A stretch of DNA of 64,000 bases, taken from the NCBI RefSeq assembly GCF_018343545.2, contig NZ_JAGYPE020000004.1, forward strand, positions 71,769 to 135,768, read 5' to 3'. Position 1 is the stretch's first letter, and each line of letters starts with the position of its first letter. Below the pieces are notes generated by a model that saw only the letters and a list, made by a program, of their open reading frames with translations, was not told the DNA's origin and made no database searches. The position numbers were made by a program, and so were the translations under genes. The stretch comes from Neobacillus citreus (GTDB lineage Bacteria; Bacillota; Bacilli; Bacillales; Cytobacillaceae). Positions 24,690 to 34,192 of the stretch are shown one piece after another.

Positions 24690-26459
24690 TTATTTGATAG
24701 GGATATGGATTGAAATGCTTGTTCCCCAATCGAGTTTGCTGCGGATGGCCAGGCCATAGTTATCCCCGTAGGTTAGCTGCAAGCGTTTATGGGTATTATA
24801 AAGGCCGATGTGATCGTTTGCTGTATAATTTGATTTTAGCTTTGAACGGATTTCCTCTAGCCTTGCCTTGCCGATTCCTTTGCCATTATCAATGACCGCT
24901 ACATAAAGGTGTGAAGGAAACACTCTTATTTTCGCTTTAATCGAAAGGGTTCTTCCCAAGCCCGGCAGGCCATGCTGGAGTGAATTCTCAATCAAAGGCT
25001 GTAGGAACAGTTTAACAACATAATAGTTTTCAACACCCTCATCACATTCCCAATAGAACGCAAATTGATCCTTATGCCTAATTTTCTGAATCTCAACATA
25101 GCTTTTCGTATGTTTGATTTCATCCTTTAAAACAACTAAGCTATCCTTTGCAGTTAAAGAATAGCGGAGGATATTCCCGAGATGATCAATCATTTGGTTA
25201 ATCTCGTTTGGCCGCTTGGTAAGACTGATAACCTTCCAATTAATCGTTTCTAGTGTATTATACAAAAAATGCGGATTTAATTGGGATTGGTGCACGGATA
25301 ATTCCAGTGCCTGCATTTTATATTTTCTCTCCGACAGGAGCACCTTCATATAGGATTGCTCCATAAAATTGGTCAAAATCTTATGAATGATTAGGCTGTG
25401 AACATCCGTTACCACGGATGGCAAATGGGGGAGAGGTTCACCTTTTTCGGCATTATTTAAGATGTTGAAAATCGAATCAATTTCGGCAAAATTCCTTTTT
25501 GTTAGGAAATAAGCAATAATCCCTCCCACGATAACCGACGAGAGTAAAAGAATTAATGTAACCATGCTTAATTGGTATGGCAGCTTATAAAGGGAACTCC
25601 TCGGGATAGTCGAAAAAAACACCCAGCCATATTTTTTTGAGTCCAGTTTAAATACAGCAGAAGGGTCGTTTCCTATTTTCAATGTGTTAATTTCATTAGA
25701 GGAGGAAATCATTTCCTTCTTTTCGAATGACGTTAAATGGACTGGATGATTTACAAACAGAACTTGGTTACTTTTATCCATGACCAAAATATTTTGACCG
25801 CTCATTTTATATAAGCTGTTTAGATTATCCTTTACATAATCAGTGTTTACATTCAAAATAATATAACCCATGTTACCGTTTGCGAGAGTAAAGCTTCGAT
25901 ACAAAGAAATGACATCAATCTTCTGGTCAGGAAAATCTACGAGCTTTCGAATGACTGTTCTTTTTTGGGTCCAAACAGTATCAGCGCTTTTGAACTTGTC
26001 GATCCCCTTGTACCAGGAAACATCATCGAAATGACGGAGGTCTACTACACCGCCTGTTGTCGATGTTAAAAAACGTTGTTTGTCATTCTCTATATAAATA
26101 TAAATCGAATCAATGTACGGATGAGCAATCGCGGGAGAGTCGATGGTATTTTTTAACGACGCCAGTTTAACAAAATCCTCAGGATCCAGCCATTTTTTCT
26201 CGAGCATGTTTTGCAGGTCCAGAAATTCTTTGGCGCTAGCGGCAATGGTTAAGTTAATAGAATTTAGCTCATCGAAAATCATTTCCACGTTCATTTGGAT
26301 TTGATTTAATAGATTCAAGTTTTCTTGATTTATCTTTTCCTTCAGATATAAATGAATTAACGTAATCGCAAGTGTTCCTAGAATTAACACCGGGATTAGC
26401 ATTGGAATCAGCAGCTTGCTTAAATTTTTAATAAAAAAGGAACGTTTTAAAGAATCCAT
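24690..26459 (-). CDS. YesM-type sensor histidine kinase
   Basis: 589 residues. Two membrane segments (about 17-37 and 296-316) flank an extracellular sensor domain of cache type. The cytosolic part has an HPK7-type His box SQLNPHFLYNTLETINW (about 397-413) and an ATPase domain with VIDNGKGIG and a C-terminal GTSISIHIP. It should phosphorylate the AraC-type regulator encoded 12 bases upstream. The divergent dipeptide importer and adjacent amidohydrolases are likely targets. The signal is unknown. Confidence 0.88.
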   Translation of the reverse strand: MDSLKRSFFIKNLSKLLIPMLIPVLILGTLAITLIHLYLKEKINQENLNLLNQIQMNVEMIFDELNSINLTIAASAKEFLDLQNMLEKKWLDPEDFVKLASLKNTIDSPAIAHPYIDSIYIYIENDKQRFLTSTTGGVVDLRHFDDVSWYKGIDKFKSADTVWTQKRTVIRKLVDFPDQKIDVISLYRSFTLANGNMGYIILNVNTDYVKDNLNSLYKMSGQNILVMDKSNQVLFVNHPVHLTSFEKKEMISSSNEINTLKIGNDPSAVFKLDSKKYGWVFFSTIPRSSLYKLPYQLSMVTLILLLSSVIVGGIIAYFLTKRNFAEIDSIFNILNNAEKGEPLPHLPSVVTDVHSLIIHKILTNFMEQSYMKVLLSERKYKMQALELSVHQSQLNPHFLYNTLETINWKVISLTKRPNEINQMIDHLGNILRYSLTAKDSLVVLKDEIKHTKSYVEIQKIRHKDQFAFYWECDEGVENYYVVKLFLQPLIENSLQHGLPGLGRTLSIKAKIRVFPSHLYVAVIDNGKGIGKARLEEIRSKLKSNYTANDHIGLYNTHKRLQLTYGDNYGLAIRSKLDWGTSISIHIPIK

Positions 26460-26471
26460 TAGGAAGCGCCC

Positions 26472-27209
26472 TTAATTTAGCCGATATTCCTTTGGGCTGA
26501 CCCCAAAATATTTTCGGAACGCACGTGTGAAATTCTTGGCATTGCTATATCCGACCATTTCACTTACCTCATAGGCCTTGTACTTCATTTCTTTAATTAA
26601 TTTTGCTGCTTCTTCCATTTTTACTTGAAAAAGAAAATCAGAGAAATTGACATCTGTTTTTTGTTTAAAATATTTACTTACATAATGGGGGTTCATGTAA
26701 ACGACTTGGGCAGCCTCATCCAGGGTGGCATTTTTAAAATTGATTTTCACATAATCTTTAATTTTATTAATAATCGGATCATCATCATCGTTTTTTAGTT
26801 TTGCGGAAGCCGTTTGGGTGGAGGCAGGAGTTCTTTGGTCTAGTTCTTTTTTAATTTGCGAAAACGCTTCCGTTATTTCTGAAAAATTTGTGGGTTTTAG
26901 AATATAATTTTTGACCCCGTACTTAATGGCAGACTGGGCATAGTGGAACTCCTGGTAACCGCTTAAAAAAACAGTCAAGACAGGGGAGTTCTGCTCATGC
27001 ATCTCCTTTATGACCTCAATGCCAGTCATGATGGGCATTTGAATATCGCAAAGCAAAACGTCAGCATTTCCCTCTGATACTAGGTCCAGGGCTTCTTTCC
27101 CATTTGCTGCTTCCCCAATGACTTCGAACCCAAGTTCATTCCACGGAAAATAGTTTACTAGACCGTGCCGGATTTCATATTCATCATCAGCAATCACCAA
27201 TTGGTACAT
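26472..27209 (-). CDS. AraC-family response regulator (YesN-type)
   Basis: 245 residues: short for YesN proteins, which usually have a longer linker. The receiver domain (1-120) has ADDEYE, phospho-acceptor Asp in LLCDIQMP (about residue 54) and Lys in YILKPT. The C-terminal AraC domain (about 145-245) has HYVSKYFKQKT and GYSNAKNFTRAFRKYFGVSPKEYR. ATG 27209 has an AGGGGGTG site. It forms a two-gene unit with the kinase, divergent from the transporter operon across a 216-base gap where its operators probably lie. Confidence 0.88.
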   Translation of the reverse strand: MYQLVIADDEYEIRHGLVNYFPWNELGFEVIGEAANGKEALDLVSEGNADVLLCDIQMPIMTGIEVIKEMHEQNSPVLTVFLSGYQEFHYAQSAIKYGVKNYILKPTNFSEITEAFSQIKKELDQRTPASTQTASAKLKNDDDDPIINKIKDYVKINFKNATLDEAAQVVYMNPHYVSKYFKQKTDVNFSDFLFQVKMEEAAKLIKEMKYKAYEVSEMVGYSNAKNFTRAFRKYFGVSPKEYRLN

Positions 27210-27425
27210 TTGGCACCCCCTAAAACATTATTTTAATATTCAAAATATACTACACTTTGACACGTTCAACAAGCGTAAGCCTATCACTGTTTGTCAAGTA
27301 ATGATACGAAATGTCAATTCAGGTCCCTTTTTTTCATACTACTATTTTTAATAAAATAATGTTAACCGAATGGAATGTTCCGAAAATTTTTAAAATTAAT
27401 AGTTTTTAGAAAGAGTGGTGAAGGA

Positions 27426-28442
27426 ATGAAACCTTTACTGGAAGTAGACCATGTCCAAATTGCATTTGAAACAGACAAAGAAGAAGTGATTTCAGTAGAA
27501 GAGGTGAGTTTTTCAGTCAACCCTGGAGAAACCATCGGCATTGTTGGGGAGTCCGGTTGCGGAAAAAGTGTCACCTCCTTATCGATAATGGGTTTGCTCG
27601 GAAAAAACGGAAAAGTAAAAAAGGGCCAAATTCTTTTCGGAGAAGAAGACCTGACAAAAGTATCCAATCAGCGTTTAAGAGATATCAGGGGAAATGAGAT
27701 ATCGATGATCTTTCAGGAACCCATGACCTCTTTAAATCCTGTTTTCACCATTGGAAACCAAATGATTGAAGGAATCAAACTTCACTTAAAGATGAATCCA
27801 AAGGCTGCTAAGGAATATGCCATTGAAATGTTAAAAAAGGTTGGAATTCCGAGGGCGAATGAGATTATGAAGGAATACCCGCATGCATTGTCAGGCGGAA
27901 TGCGGCAGCGGGTGATGATTGCGATGGCGCTTGCGTGCAAGCCGAAGCTGTTGATTGCGGATGAACCGACAACTGCCCTGGATGTAACGATACAGGCACA
28001 AATTCTCCAGTTGATGAAAACCTTGCAAAAGGATTCTAATACAGCCATTATGCTGATTACTCATGATCTTGGGGTGATTGCGGAAACGGCCGACCGAGTT
28101 ATTGTCATGTATGCCGGTCAGGTTGTCGAGGAAGCAGATGTTTTTACGCTATTTAAAGAGCCAAAGCATCCTTATACCCAAGGGTTAATGGCCTCCATTC
28201 CACATTTGGAATATGAAAGTGAACAACGCCTGGCTTCAATTCCTGGTTCAGTGCCAAGCATCAAGCATATGCCAACAGGCTGTCGGTTCCATACCCGCTG
28301 CCCATATGCAACGGAACGGTGCGAGCAGGAACAGCCTGGTCTTAAAGATGTTCAGGCAGGGCATAAAGTAAGATGCTGGTTAACCGAGGAAGACGGTTTA
28401 AGGACAAACACCGATCAACCAAAGGAGGAAATATTCACATGA
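27426..28442 (+). CDS. dppD: Dipeptide/oligopeptide ABC transporter ATP-binding protein
   Basis: 338 residues from ATG 27426; the in-frame ATG at 27375 lacks a ribosome site. Walker A GESGCGKSV (about 39-47), signature ALSGGMRQR (about 155), Walker B LLIADEPTTALD and the C-terminal oligopeptide domain with cysteines CRFHTRCPYATERC (probable Fe-S, as in DppD/OppD). First gene of a five-gene importer operon. Whether the substrate is peptide, nickel or another oligomer cannot be told from the ATPase. The symbol marks the family position, not a proven substrate. Confidence 0.85.
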   Translation: MKPLLEVDHVQIAFETDKEEVISVEEVSFSVNPGETIGIVGESGCGKSVTSLSIMGLLGKNGKVKKGQILFGEEDLTKVSNQRLRDIRGNEISMIFQEPMTSLNPVFTIGNQMIEGIKLHLKMNPKAAKEYAIEMLKKVGIPRANEIMKEYPHALSGGMRQRVMIAMALACKPKLLIADEPTTALDVTIQAQILQLMKTLQKDSNTAIMLITHDLGVIAETADRVIVMYAGQVVEEADVFTLFKEPKHPYTQGLMASIPHLEYESEQRLASIPGSVPSIKHMPTGCRFHTRCPYATERCEQEQPGLKDVQAGHKVRCWLTEEDGLRTNTDQPKEEIFT

Positions 28443-29431
28443 CCACCATGATTGAAAAAGAAACGACTCCTTTACTAAAAGTAGAAAAACTAAAAACCTA
28501 TTACCCTATTAAAAAGGGTGTTTTTTTGAAAACGGTTGGTCACGTGAAAGCGGTAGATGGGGTCGACTTTTATATTAACGAAGGTGAAACACTCGGATTG
28601 GTAGGAGAGTCGGGCTGCGGAAAATCAACCATTGGGAAAACGCTAGTAAGGTTGGAAAATGCTTCGGAGGGTAAGGTGTATTTCCAGGAGAAAGAAATCA
28701 CCACTGCTAACAGAGATACGATGAAAGGTCTGCGCCGGGACTTGCAGATTATTTTTCAAGACCCATATTCATCTCTGAATCCAAGGAAAAGAATCAAAGA
28801 CCTGCTCGAAGAACCGATGAGAATTCATCAAGTAATTGAAAAGGAAAAAATCCATAAACGGGTGGACGAGCTTTTAGAGCTGGTTGGTCTGCCGAAAAGC
28901 TATAAAAATCGCTACCCTCACGAATTTTCCGGCGGCCAGCGGCAGCGGATCGGGATTGCCAGGGCCTTGTCGCTAAATCCAAAACTGATCATTTGTGATG
29001 AGCCGGTTTCCGCTTTGGATGTATCCATTCAGGCGCAAATCTTAAACCTGTTGAAGGACTTGCAAAAAGAATTCAACTTGACTTATTTATTTATTGCCCA
29101 TGGGTTAGGAGCTGTAAAGTATATCAGCGACCGGATTGCCGTCATGTATTTGGGGAGAATTGTGGAGGTAGCAAAAACGGAAGAAATCTTCAAAAATCCG
29201 CAGCATCCTTATACAAAAGCGTTGTTAAGCTCTTATCCGATACCAAACCCTGAATTAAGATCGAAAGAAAGAATCATTATTGCTGGCGATGTCCCAAGTC
29301 CGGCCAATCCTCCAAGCGGCTGTAGCTTTCACACTCGCTGCCCGATTGCAACGGCGATTTGTCGGGAGCAAAGACCTGTTCTAAAAGGTAAGGAACATAG
29401 CGTTGCCTGCTTCGCGGTAAACGATGCATAA
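28439..29431 (+). CDS. dppF: Dipeptide/oligopeptide ABC transporter ATP-binding protein
   Basis: 330 residues; ATG 28439 overlaps the stop of the preceding ATPase by ATGA and has AAAGGAGG upstream. An N-terminal extension before it is not supported. Walker A GESGCGKST, signature EFSGGQRQRIGIARAL, Walker B LIICDEPVSALD, and C-terminal CSFHTRCPIATAIC cysteines are visible. It forms the heterodimeric motor with the DppD-type subunit. Confidence 0.85.
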   Translation: MTTMIEKETTPLLKVEKLKTYYPIKKGVFLKTVGHVKAVDGVDFYINEGETLGLVGESGCGKSTIGKTLVRLENASEGKVYFQEKEITTANRDTMKGLRRDLQIIFQDPYSSLNPRKRIKDLLEEPMRIHQVIEKEKIHKRVDELLELVGLPKSYKNRYPHEFSGGQRQRIGIARALSLNPKLIICDEPVSALDVSIQAQILNLLKDLQKEFNLTYLFIAHGLGAVKYISDRIAVMYLGRIVEVAKTEEIFKNPQHPYTKALLSSYPIPNPELRSKERIIIAGDVPSPANPPSGCSFHTRCPIATAICREQRPVLKGKEHSVACFAVNDA

Positions 29432-29459
29432 AAATTAGTTTTTGAAAGAGGGTGAAAAT

Positions 29460-30410
29460 TTGATTCCCTATATTATCCGCAGACTTTTAATTGCCATCCC
29501 AGTTTTATTTGGGGTAATGGTTGTCAATTTTATCATCATTAATATGGCGCCGGGAAACCCGGTTGATATGTATGTCGACCCCAATTCTTCACCTGAACTG
29601 CTGGAGATGCGGAAGGAACAGCTGGGTTTGAATGATCCGCTTTACATTCAATTCTTCCATTGGCTTGGTAATCTTGCACAAGGCAATTTAGGCTACTCCT
29701 TTTCAACCTATGAACCAGTATCAAAGATGATTTTCGAAAGGCTTGGCCCAACGTTTGAATTAATGGGACTTGCCCTTCTAGTCGGGTTAATCATCGCCCT
29801 GCCTATAGGGATTTTAAGTGCAGTCAAGCAATATAGCAAACTTGACTATTTGGCGACAGGGACTTCTTTTTTCGGAATTTCCATCCCGCATTTTTTCCTA
29901 GGATTGGGCCTTATTTATATCTTTGCTGTACAATTGCAGGTTCTGCCGGCTGGGGGCATGTCGACTCTCGGCAGTGAGGACAATTTCTTGGATAAGGTGC
30001 AGCATTTAATTCTTCCGGTGATCGTGCTCGCAGTCGGAATTTCTGGACAATATGTCCGCTATGTCAGGGCAAGTCTTTTGGAGGTGCTGGGCCAGGACTA
30101 TTTAAGGACGGCGAGAGCAAAGGGGTTAAAGGAATTTGTTGTTACCAATAAACATGCTTTAAAAAATGCCTTGATTCCGATTATTACGATTATTGGTATG
30201 GAGATTCCTTTCTTGCTTGGCGGAGCGGTTATCACCGAACAAATTTTTCAATGGCCAGGAATGGGACAGCTGACCATTCAGTCCATCATGTCAAGGGATT
30301 ATCCAACACTAATGGCTCTCAATCTATTAACAGCTTTTATGGTGCTGTTTGCCAATCTATTAACAGATATTGTTTATTCGTTTGTTGACCCGCGCATTAA
30401 GTATAAATAG
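29460..30410 (+). CDS. dppB: Dipeptide ABC transporter permease (DppB-type)
   Basis: 316 residues from TTG 29460, which has GAGGGTGA upstream; the TTG at 29442 is part of the leader. Six membrane segments, the N-terminal IPYIIRRLLIAIPVLFGV hallmark and the EAA loop YLRTARAKGLKEFVVTNKHALKNALIPII (about 215-245). The extracellular MYVDPNSSPE segment is typical of DppB. Partner of the next gene. Confidence 0.88.
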   Translation: MIPYIIRRLLIAIPVLFGVMVVNFIIINMAPGNPVDMYVDPNSSPELLEMRKEQLGLNDPLYIQFFHWLGNLAQGNLGYSFSTYEPVSKMIFERLGPTFELMGLALLVGLIIALPIGILSAVKQYSKLDYLATGTSFFGISIPHFFLGLGLIYIFAVQLQVLPAGGMSTLGSEDNFLDKVQHLILPVIVLAVGISGQYVRYVRASLLEVLGQDYLRTARAKGLKEFVVTNKHALKNALIPIITIIGMEIPFLLGGAVITEQIFQWPGMGQLTIQSIMSRDYPTLMALNLLTAFMVLFANLLTDIVYSFVDPRIKYK

Positions 30411-30427
30411 GAAAGGAGGAACATGGT

Positions 30428-31342
30428 ATGCCAATGCTTGAAACAAATATTAAAAAGGATGTAGAACCTCCCATTCCTCATACAGAGATTGGCGGAGAGG
30501 AAACACCTTTACAACTAATACTTAAACGTTTTATGAAGCATCGCTTGGCCGTAGCAGGCAGTATTTTGATGTTGTTAATCATCCTGATTGCGATTTTTGC
30601 ACCAGCTATTGCACCAAAGGACCCGTATCAGGTTTATGACGAATTCTCTGCACCGCCATCTGCTGAGCACTGGTTAGGAACAGACCAAGTCGGACGGGAT
30701 CTTTTTACACGCCTTATCTATGCTTCAAGGGTTTCGATGGCAGTCGGACTAGGGGCAGTTCTTATTTACACCGTCATTGGAACAATCCTAGGTGCGGTAT
30801 CCGGCTATTTTGGCGGATGGGTCGATATTGTGTTAATGCGATTGACAGACGTCTTCATGTCATTTCCAGGATTGATGTTAATTCTTGTAGTGGTCAGTAT
30901 TTTAGGGCCTAGCCTATTTAATATCATCTGGATTTTGGGACTCCTTGGCTGGCCGGCCGTTGCCAGATTGGTTCGCGGAACGGTACTTTCGCTGAAACAT
31001 GTTGATTATGTCAAATCGGGCATTGTGCTCGGATTAAGTACACCCAGGATTTTATTCCAGCATATTTTACCGAATGCGATTGCTCCGATTCTTGTCCAAG
31101 CTACATTTGGCATAGCAGCAGCCATTATCGTAGAAGCATCTCTAAGCTTCCTCGGGATGGGGGTACAACCGCCGACAGCAAGCTGGGGGAACATGCTGAC
31201 AGATGCCCAATCCTTAACGGTATTAACCGACCAGCCATGGCTATGGGTTCCTCCGGGAATCATGATTGTCGTTGTTGTATTAGCCATCAATTTTATCGGT
31301 GATGGCCTAAGGGACGCTCTGGATCCGAAAACATTGAAGTAA
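30428..31342 (+). CDS. dppC: Dipeptide ABC transporter permease (DppC-type)
   Basis: 304 residues with an N-terminal cytosolic tail, six membrane segments, the HWLGTDQVGRDLFTRLIYASR motif (about 82-100) diagnostic of DppC/OppC, and an EAA loop near DYVKSGIVLGLSTPRILFQHILPNAI. ATG 30428 follows AAAGGAGG. It pairs with the preceding permease. Confidence 0.88.
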   Translation: MPMLETNIKKDVEPPIPHTEIGGEETPLQLILKRFMKHRLAVAGSILMLLIILIAIFAPAIAPKDPYQVYDEFSAPPSAEHWLGTDQVGRDLFTRLIYASRVSMAVGLGAVLIYTVIGTILGAVSGYFGGWVDIVLMRLTDVFMSFPGLMLILVVVSILGPSLFNIIWILGLLGWPAVARLVRGTVLSLKHVDYVKSGIVLGLSTPRILFQHILPNAIAPILVQATFGIAAAIIVEASLSFLGMGVQPPTASWGNMLTDAQSLTVLTDQPWLWVPPGIMIVVVVLAINFIGDGLRDALDPKTLK

Positions 31343-31390
31343 AAATAGGGACTAGCGCTTTAACATAGTGGGGGTTATGCTTCCATCACA

Positions 31391-31402
31391 TTAACGCGTT
31401 AA
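31391..31402. promoter_or_regulatory. Perfect 12-base palindrome before the binding-protein gene
   Basis: TTAACGCGTTAA lies in the 123-base gap between the permease and the solute-binding-protein gene, flanked by two GTGGGGG/TTGGGGG stretches. It may be an operator or part of an internal promoter that raises binding-protein expression. No regulator can be assigned. Confidence 0.35.
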
Positions 31403-31465
31403 ACAATTGGGGGCTAAGCCGCCAAATATATAACAATCTAATATAAAACGAAATGAGGGAAGGGA

Positions 31466-33097
31466 ATGAAGAAGTTAAAAAGAAAGTTTTTAACGGTTTT
31501 ATCGGTTGCTTTGCTATTATTTTTAAGCGCATGTTCAGGTTCTAACAATGCATCAAGCACACCGAAGGAAAATGGGAAGAGCAACGGCTCCACACAATAT
31601 GGTGATACCATTGTCGTAGGTGTTTCAAACGCTATCGGTGCAATCAATCCGATTAATACCCGTGACTTGGGTGCCATTACATTGGCAAATATTCTATTTG
31701 ATCCTTTCTTTGAACCAGATGAAAACATGAAATTTCAAAATAAGTTAGCTGAAAGCTTTGAAACAAAAGATAACCAAGCGTTTACGATTAAAATTAATTC
31801 AAAGGCAAATTGGACAGATGGGAAGCCTGTTACGTCTGAGGATGTTAAATTTACGTTTGATCTGCTGGCCAATCCTGCCGTTCAAAGTTCCGGCTTGAAA
31901 ACTCTTAACGTTATTGATGGTCTGGATGAAAATGGCCAGCTGCCAAAAGGAGAAAAATTTGTTAAGGGGATTGAAGTAGTTGATGACAAAACCTTTGTCA
32001 TTCATACGAAAAAGCCGACTGACCCAAACTATCTTAAAGGGAGCTTAATCAATTTCCGAGCTGTTCCAAGTCATATCTTAAAGGATAAGGATCCAGCAAC
32101 GCTTCATCAAGATCCATTTATGTTAAAGCCAACCGTTTCCAATGGTGCCTATTCGCTTGTTAACTTCAGCGGGGAATCGAGTGTAGAACTTAAGGCAAAT
32201 CCAAATTACTATCGAGGTGCACCAAAAACTGCAAAGCTGTTCTTTAAGGTAGTTCCACAAGCAAACATTACAGCACAGCTGCAAACAGGCGAGATTCATA
32301 TCAACTACCCATCCACCGGTGCAATTGCGATTCAAGATATTGAAAAAGTGAAAAATATGGCGAATGTCACAACAAATGATCCAAAGGGCTATGATTGGCA
32401 GGAAATCTACCTGAATACAAAAACCTTTGACCAGAAGATGCGCCAAGCGATCGCTTATGCGATTAACCGTCCGCAACTTGTTGAGAAGCTTTTAAAAGGA
32501 AAAGCAGAAATCATTGATGGACCATACACAAAGATCCATCCATATTTTGATAAAGACATTAAGAATTACCAGTATGATCCAGAAAAGGCAAAGAAACTTA
32601 TTGCAGAATCAGGCTGGGATAAGAGCAAGCCAATTCGTGTCAATGTTCCGATCGGGAACCAAGTTCGTGAGCAATCCGCTGTTATTGTTGCAGAAAACTT
32701 AAAAGCAGTAGGGTTAAACGTTCAGGTTCAAAAGTTCGATTTCCCAACTCATATGCAAAAAGGTGCTAAGCATGACTTTGATATTATGTTCCTAGGAATT
32801 CCGTACCAAATTGATCCGGATGTAAGTACATTTTATGCTACTGGTGCAACCTATAATTTTGCTGACTATAGCAATCCCGAGCTTGATAATTTGTTAACAC
32901 AAGGTAAATCAGAACCAGATCCAGAAAAGCGCAGAGTGATTTATGACAAAGTTCAAGAAATCCTGCATGAAGACCTGCCAACACTTTCACTTTATTCAGA
33001 CTTCCTGATGGGAGCCGTAAATAAGAAAGTAAAAGTAGGACAACCAAAGCAATTCGGAATGTTCTACAACGTGAATGAATGGCAAATTGAAAAATAA
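31466..33097 (+). CDS. dppA: Dipeptide/oligopeptide-binding lipoprotein
   Basis: 543 residues, SBP_bac_5 family. A lipoprotein signal peptide ends in the lipobox LSAC (Cys about 23), so it is anchored to the outer face of the membrane. The family landmarks include WTDGKPVTSEDVKFTFD (about 112-128) and RQAIAYAINRPQLVEKLL (about 330). Ligand unknown; nearby amidases and M20 hydrolases suggest an acylated amino acid or small peptide. ATG 31466 follows GAGGGAAGGG. A strong terminator follows. Confidence 0.88.
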   Translation: MKKLKRKFLTVLSVALLLFLSACSGSNNASSTPKENGKSNGSTQYGDTIVVGVSNAIGAINPINTRDLGAITLANILFDPFFEPDENMKFQNKLAESFETKDNQAFTIKINSKANWTDGKPVTSEDVKFTFDLLANPAVQSSGLKTLNVIDGLDENGQLPKGEKFVKGIEVVDDKTFVIHTKKPTDPNYLKGSLINFRAVPSHILKDKDPATLHQDPFMLKPTVSNGAYSLVNFSGESSVELKANPNYYRGAPKTAKLFFKVVPQANITAQLQTGEIHINYPSTGAIAIQDIEKVKNMANVTTNDPKGYDWQEIYLNTKTFDQKMRQAIAYAINRPQLVEKLLKGKAEIIDGPYTKIHPYFDKDIKNYQYDPEKAKKLIAESGWDKSKPIRVNVPIGNQVREQSAVIVAENLKAVGLNVQVQKFDFPTHMQKGAKHDFDIMFLGIPYQIDPDVSTFYATGATYNFADYSNPELDNLLTQGKSEPDPEKRRVIYDKVQEILHEDLPTLSLYSDFLMGAVNKKVKVGQPKQFGMFYNVNEWQIEK

Positions 33098-33120
33098 ATA
33101 TAGTAATAGACTGAATTCTT

Positions 33121-33158
33121 ACAGCATCAGCCGTACTCGGCTGCATGCTGTTTTTTTT
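33121..33158 (+). terminator. Rho-independent terminator of the dpp-type operon
   Basis: ACAGCATCAGCCG (33121-33133) pairs with CGGCTGCATGCTGT (33138-33151), with a small internal mismatch, and is followed by eight T. The remaining bases to 33351 are AT-rich with no gene; they must hold the promoter of the BMC locus. Confidence 0.85.
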
Positions 33159-33351
33159 GCCGCTGCTTCCCTTAGCAAAATAGCAGATTAAATAAACTGA
33201 ATATTCCGTCCTAACTTTTCATACATATTACTATCTTCCAAAATCCACAACAATTCACATGATATCCCACAACTTCAGGCAATTTGGATATTGGTATTTT
33301 GTTGTTTTAATAAAAGCCCATTCATATTTAAATGGTAGAGGAGCTGTTAAA

Positions 33352-34110
33352 ATGTATAGTTCATTGCAGGGTAAGACGGTTATCGTTACGGGTGGCAGTA
33401 AAGGGATTGGGAAAGGGATTGCCCGAGTGTTTGCAAGGCATGGTGCGAATGTAGCGGTTGTGGCCCGAAATTTGGGGGCTGCCCAAGCGTGTGCAGTTGA
33501 ACTCAATTGTGAAAATGCAAAGGTTGTGGCATTCCAAGGTGACGTCCAAAATCGTGACTCGATGAAGGCTGTAGTGAAAGAGGTCCATGAAACATTTGGC
33601 GGTATTGATGTTTTGTGCGCCAATGCCGGGATTTTTCCATCTGCCTCGCTGGAGACGATGACAAATGAAGATTGGGATACTGTCATGAATACCAATGCGA
33701 AGGGCACATTCCACGCTGTACAAGCGTGCATCCCATATCTCAAGCAAGCTGAATACGGACGAATTGTCATTACCTCGTCGATTACTGGTCCTGTTACCGG
33801 TTATCCGGGTTGGTCTCATTATGCGGCTAGTAAAGCGGCGCAATTAGGTTTCATGCGAACAGCCGCCTTAGAGCTGGCTGGCGAACAAATTACCGTGAAT
33901 GCGGTGCTGCCTGGGAATGTCTTAACAGAAGGACTCGAAGGTCTAGGTGATGACTACCTAGAAGAAATGGCCTCAGCCATCCCAATGAAAAAGCTTGGCA
34001 CCGTTGAAGACATCGGTTATGCAGCCCTGTTCTTGGCCACTAAAGAAGCAGGCTTTATCACTGGACAATCGATCATCGTCGATGGCGGACAAATATTACC
34101 GGAAAATTAA
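33352..34110 (+). CDS. Short-chain dehydrogenase/reductase, first gene of the BMC locus
   Basis: 252 residues from ATG 33352, preceded by AGAGGAG. Classical SDR: GGSKGIGKGIAR cofactor site (about 14-25), NAG at about 87, catalytic Ser in ITSSITG, YxxxK in HYAASKAA (about 157-161) and the C-terminal TGQSIIVDGGQ. It oxidises or reduces a hydroxy/keto group with NAD(P)(H). In actinobacterial aminoacetone-type BMC loci an SDR of this type interconverts aminoacetone and 1-amino-2-propanol; by position I infer an amino-alcohol dehydrogenase role. It has no encapsulation peptide that I can see. Confidence 0.8.
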   Translation: MYSSLQGKTVIVTGGSKGIGKGIARVFARHGANVAVVARNLGAAQACAVELNCENAKVVAFQGDVQNRDSMKAVVKEVHETFGGIDVLCANAGIFPSASLETMTNEDWDTVMNTNAKGTFHAVQACIPYLKQAEYGRIVITSSITGPVTGYPGWSHYAASKAAQLGFMRTAALELAGEQITVNAVLPGNVLTEGLEGLGDDYLEEMASAIPMKKLGTVEDIGYAALFLATKEAGFITGQSIIVDGGQILPEN

Positions 34111-34192
34111 GTTCGAGTTATTTTTTGAAAAAAAACTAATACCTTTACTAGAATAAAGGTTCCAATTCTGTGCTTAGTAGGTGGTACTAGAT

